The translations under genes were made by a program, and so were the position numbers. The notes beneath the pieces were generated by a model, which saw only the letters and a program-made list of their open reading frames with translations, ran no database searches and had not been told where the DNA came from. Shown one piece after another: positions 4,977-5,605 of a stretch of 5,605 nucleotides of DNA; within the stretch, counting starts at the first letter, position 1, and the number at the start of each line of letters is the position of its first letter. The stretch is from Thermoanaerobaculia bacterium (GTDB lineage: Bacteria; Acidobacteriota; Thermoanaerobaculia; Gp7-AA8). The stretch spans positions 1 through 5,605 of the forward strand of contig JAMPYE010000318.1 of NCBI GenBank assembly GCA_023700825.1, given 5' to 3'.

Positions 4977-5605
4977 ATGGCCAATGGCTTCAGGGTCGGG
5001 ATCGCTCTCAGTGGCGGCGGCGCAGCCGGGATGGCGCATACCGGTGTACTCGAGGAGTTGATCGCGGCGGGGATTCCGATCGACTGCGTGGCGGGAACCA
5101 GCGCCGGCGCGATCGTCGGCGCTGCGTGGGCCGCGGACCACCTTACTGAGTTCCGGAAGACGATGTGTGCGCTCACGCGGCGCAACGTCATCGCATTGTT
5201 CGTTCCGACGTGGCCTCGCACGGGGCTTCTCGACGGAAAGCGGCCGCTCGATCTGATCCGTCCCCACATCGGCGACACGATCGAGACGTTGCCGCGGCGG
5301 TTCGCCGCGGTGGCGACGGATCTCCTGACCGGCCGGGAGGTGGTGCTCCGGCACGGAAATGTCGCGAACGCGGTGCGAGCAAGCGCCGCGATTCCCGGTC
5401 TGCTGACTCCCGAGTCGATCGACGGCCGGATGCTCGTCGACGGCGGGATCGTGAATCCCCTTCCGGTCGACGTGGCGCGGGGACTCGGCGCCGAGTTCGT
5501 CATCGCGGTCAGCGTGCTCGACATGTTCGAAGAGCCGGTCGTGGAAAAGCCGGTGGAGAGCATGCAGGCCCTCGCGGCGCAGTGGTTCTCGAGCCTTTTT
5601 CCGGG
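4977..5605 (+). CDS. Patatin-like phospholipase, N-terminal 209 residues (cut by window edge)
   Basis: A serine lipid acyl hydrolase of the bacterial patatin family (RssA/NTE-like), which cleaves ester bonds of phospholipids or lysophospholipids using a Ser-Asp dyad. All catalytic elements are present: the glycine-rich oxyanion loop SGGGAAGMAHTGVLE (12-26), the nucleophile elbow GTSAG (40-44, Ser42), and the DGG motif in LVDGGIVNPLPV (153-164, Asp155). The conserved segment ANAVRASAAIPGLLTP (130-145) precedes the DGG block as usual. There is no signal peptide or membrane segment at the N-terminus, so the product is probably cytoplasmic or membrane-peripheral unless exported by another route. 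The reading frame is open to the window end; the C-terminal part, and any added domain, is outside. ATG 4977 is chosen because an in-frame TAG (4968-4970) lies just upstream and the glycine loop begins 11 residues in. No Shine-Dalgarno is visible. It is transcribed away from the 883-residue secreted protein across a 158 bp gap. Confidence 0.93.
   Translation, partial: MANGFRVGIALSGGGAAGMAHTGVLEELIAAGIPIDCVAGTSAGAIVGAAWAADHLTEFRKTMCALTRRNVIALFVPTWPRTGLLDGKRPLDLIRPHIGDTIETLPRRFAAVATDLLTGREVVLRHGNVANAVRASAAIPGLLTPESIDGRMLVDGGIVNPLPVDVARGLGAEFVIAVSVLDMFEEPVVEKPVESMQALAAQWFSSLFP

Noticed and set aside
4967..5563. Minus-strand open frame (198 codons) opposite the patatin-like gene
   Set aside because: Ser/Arg/Thr-rich antisense translation; the plus strand encodes all patatin catalytic motifs in one frame.

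Overview
This is a 5.6 kb window of GC-rich bacterial chromosome with third-position G/C bias in all five genes. It carries no rRNA, tRNA, CRISPR array, transposase or phage gene. The gene style suggests an Acidobacteriota-like (for example Thermoanaerobaculia) or similar free-living Gram-negative bacterium: secreted proteins with Sec signals, a long secreted protein of repeated beta-rich modules, and a SpeE-fold methyltransferase-like protein. That assignment is inference from protein style, not from a marker gene.

Four genes lie in tandem on the minus strand and one diverges on the plus strand. Reading the minus strand from its upstream end: (1) 4818-2167 encodes an 883-residue secreted protein with a jelly-roll-like N-terminal domain, two Ig-like/BACON-like domains and a duplicated pair of about 115-residue modules. 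(2) 2049-1321 encodes a six-transmembrane voltage-gated-type potassium channel with an intact TVGYGD filter and a complete S4 sensor. (3) 1200-520 encodes a spermidine-synthase-fold, SAM-binding protein. (4) 419-1 encodes the N-terminal part of a small secreted protein of uncertain family, cut by the window edge. On the plus strand, 4977-5605 encodes the first 209 residues of a patatin-like phospholipase with its whole catalytic core, also cut by the window edge.

Gaps between genes are short (about 100-160 bp) and I see no convincing intrinsic terminator in any of them. The 158 bp gap at 4819-4976 is a divergent promoter region. A sigma70-like promoter with 17 bp spacing can be proposed for the 883-residue protein. 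The potassium channel has no Shine-Dalgarno sequence, but a TACAAT box 8 bases before its ATG suggests a leaderless transcript; the patatin gene may be similar but the evidence is weaker. The genes do not form an obvious pathway. The common theme is envelope or membrane location for four of the five products. I found no convincing undescribed multi-gene system. The most distinctive item is the modular 883-residue secreted protein.
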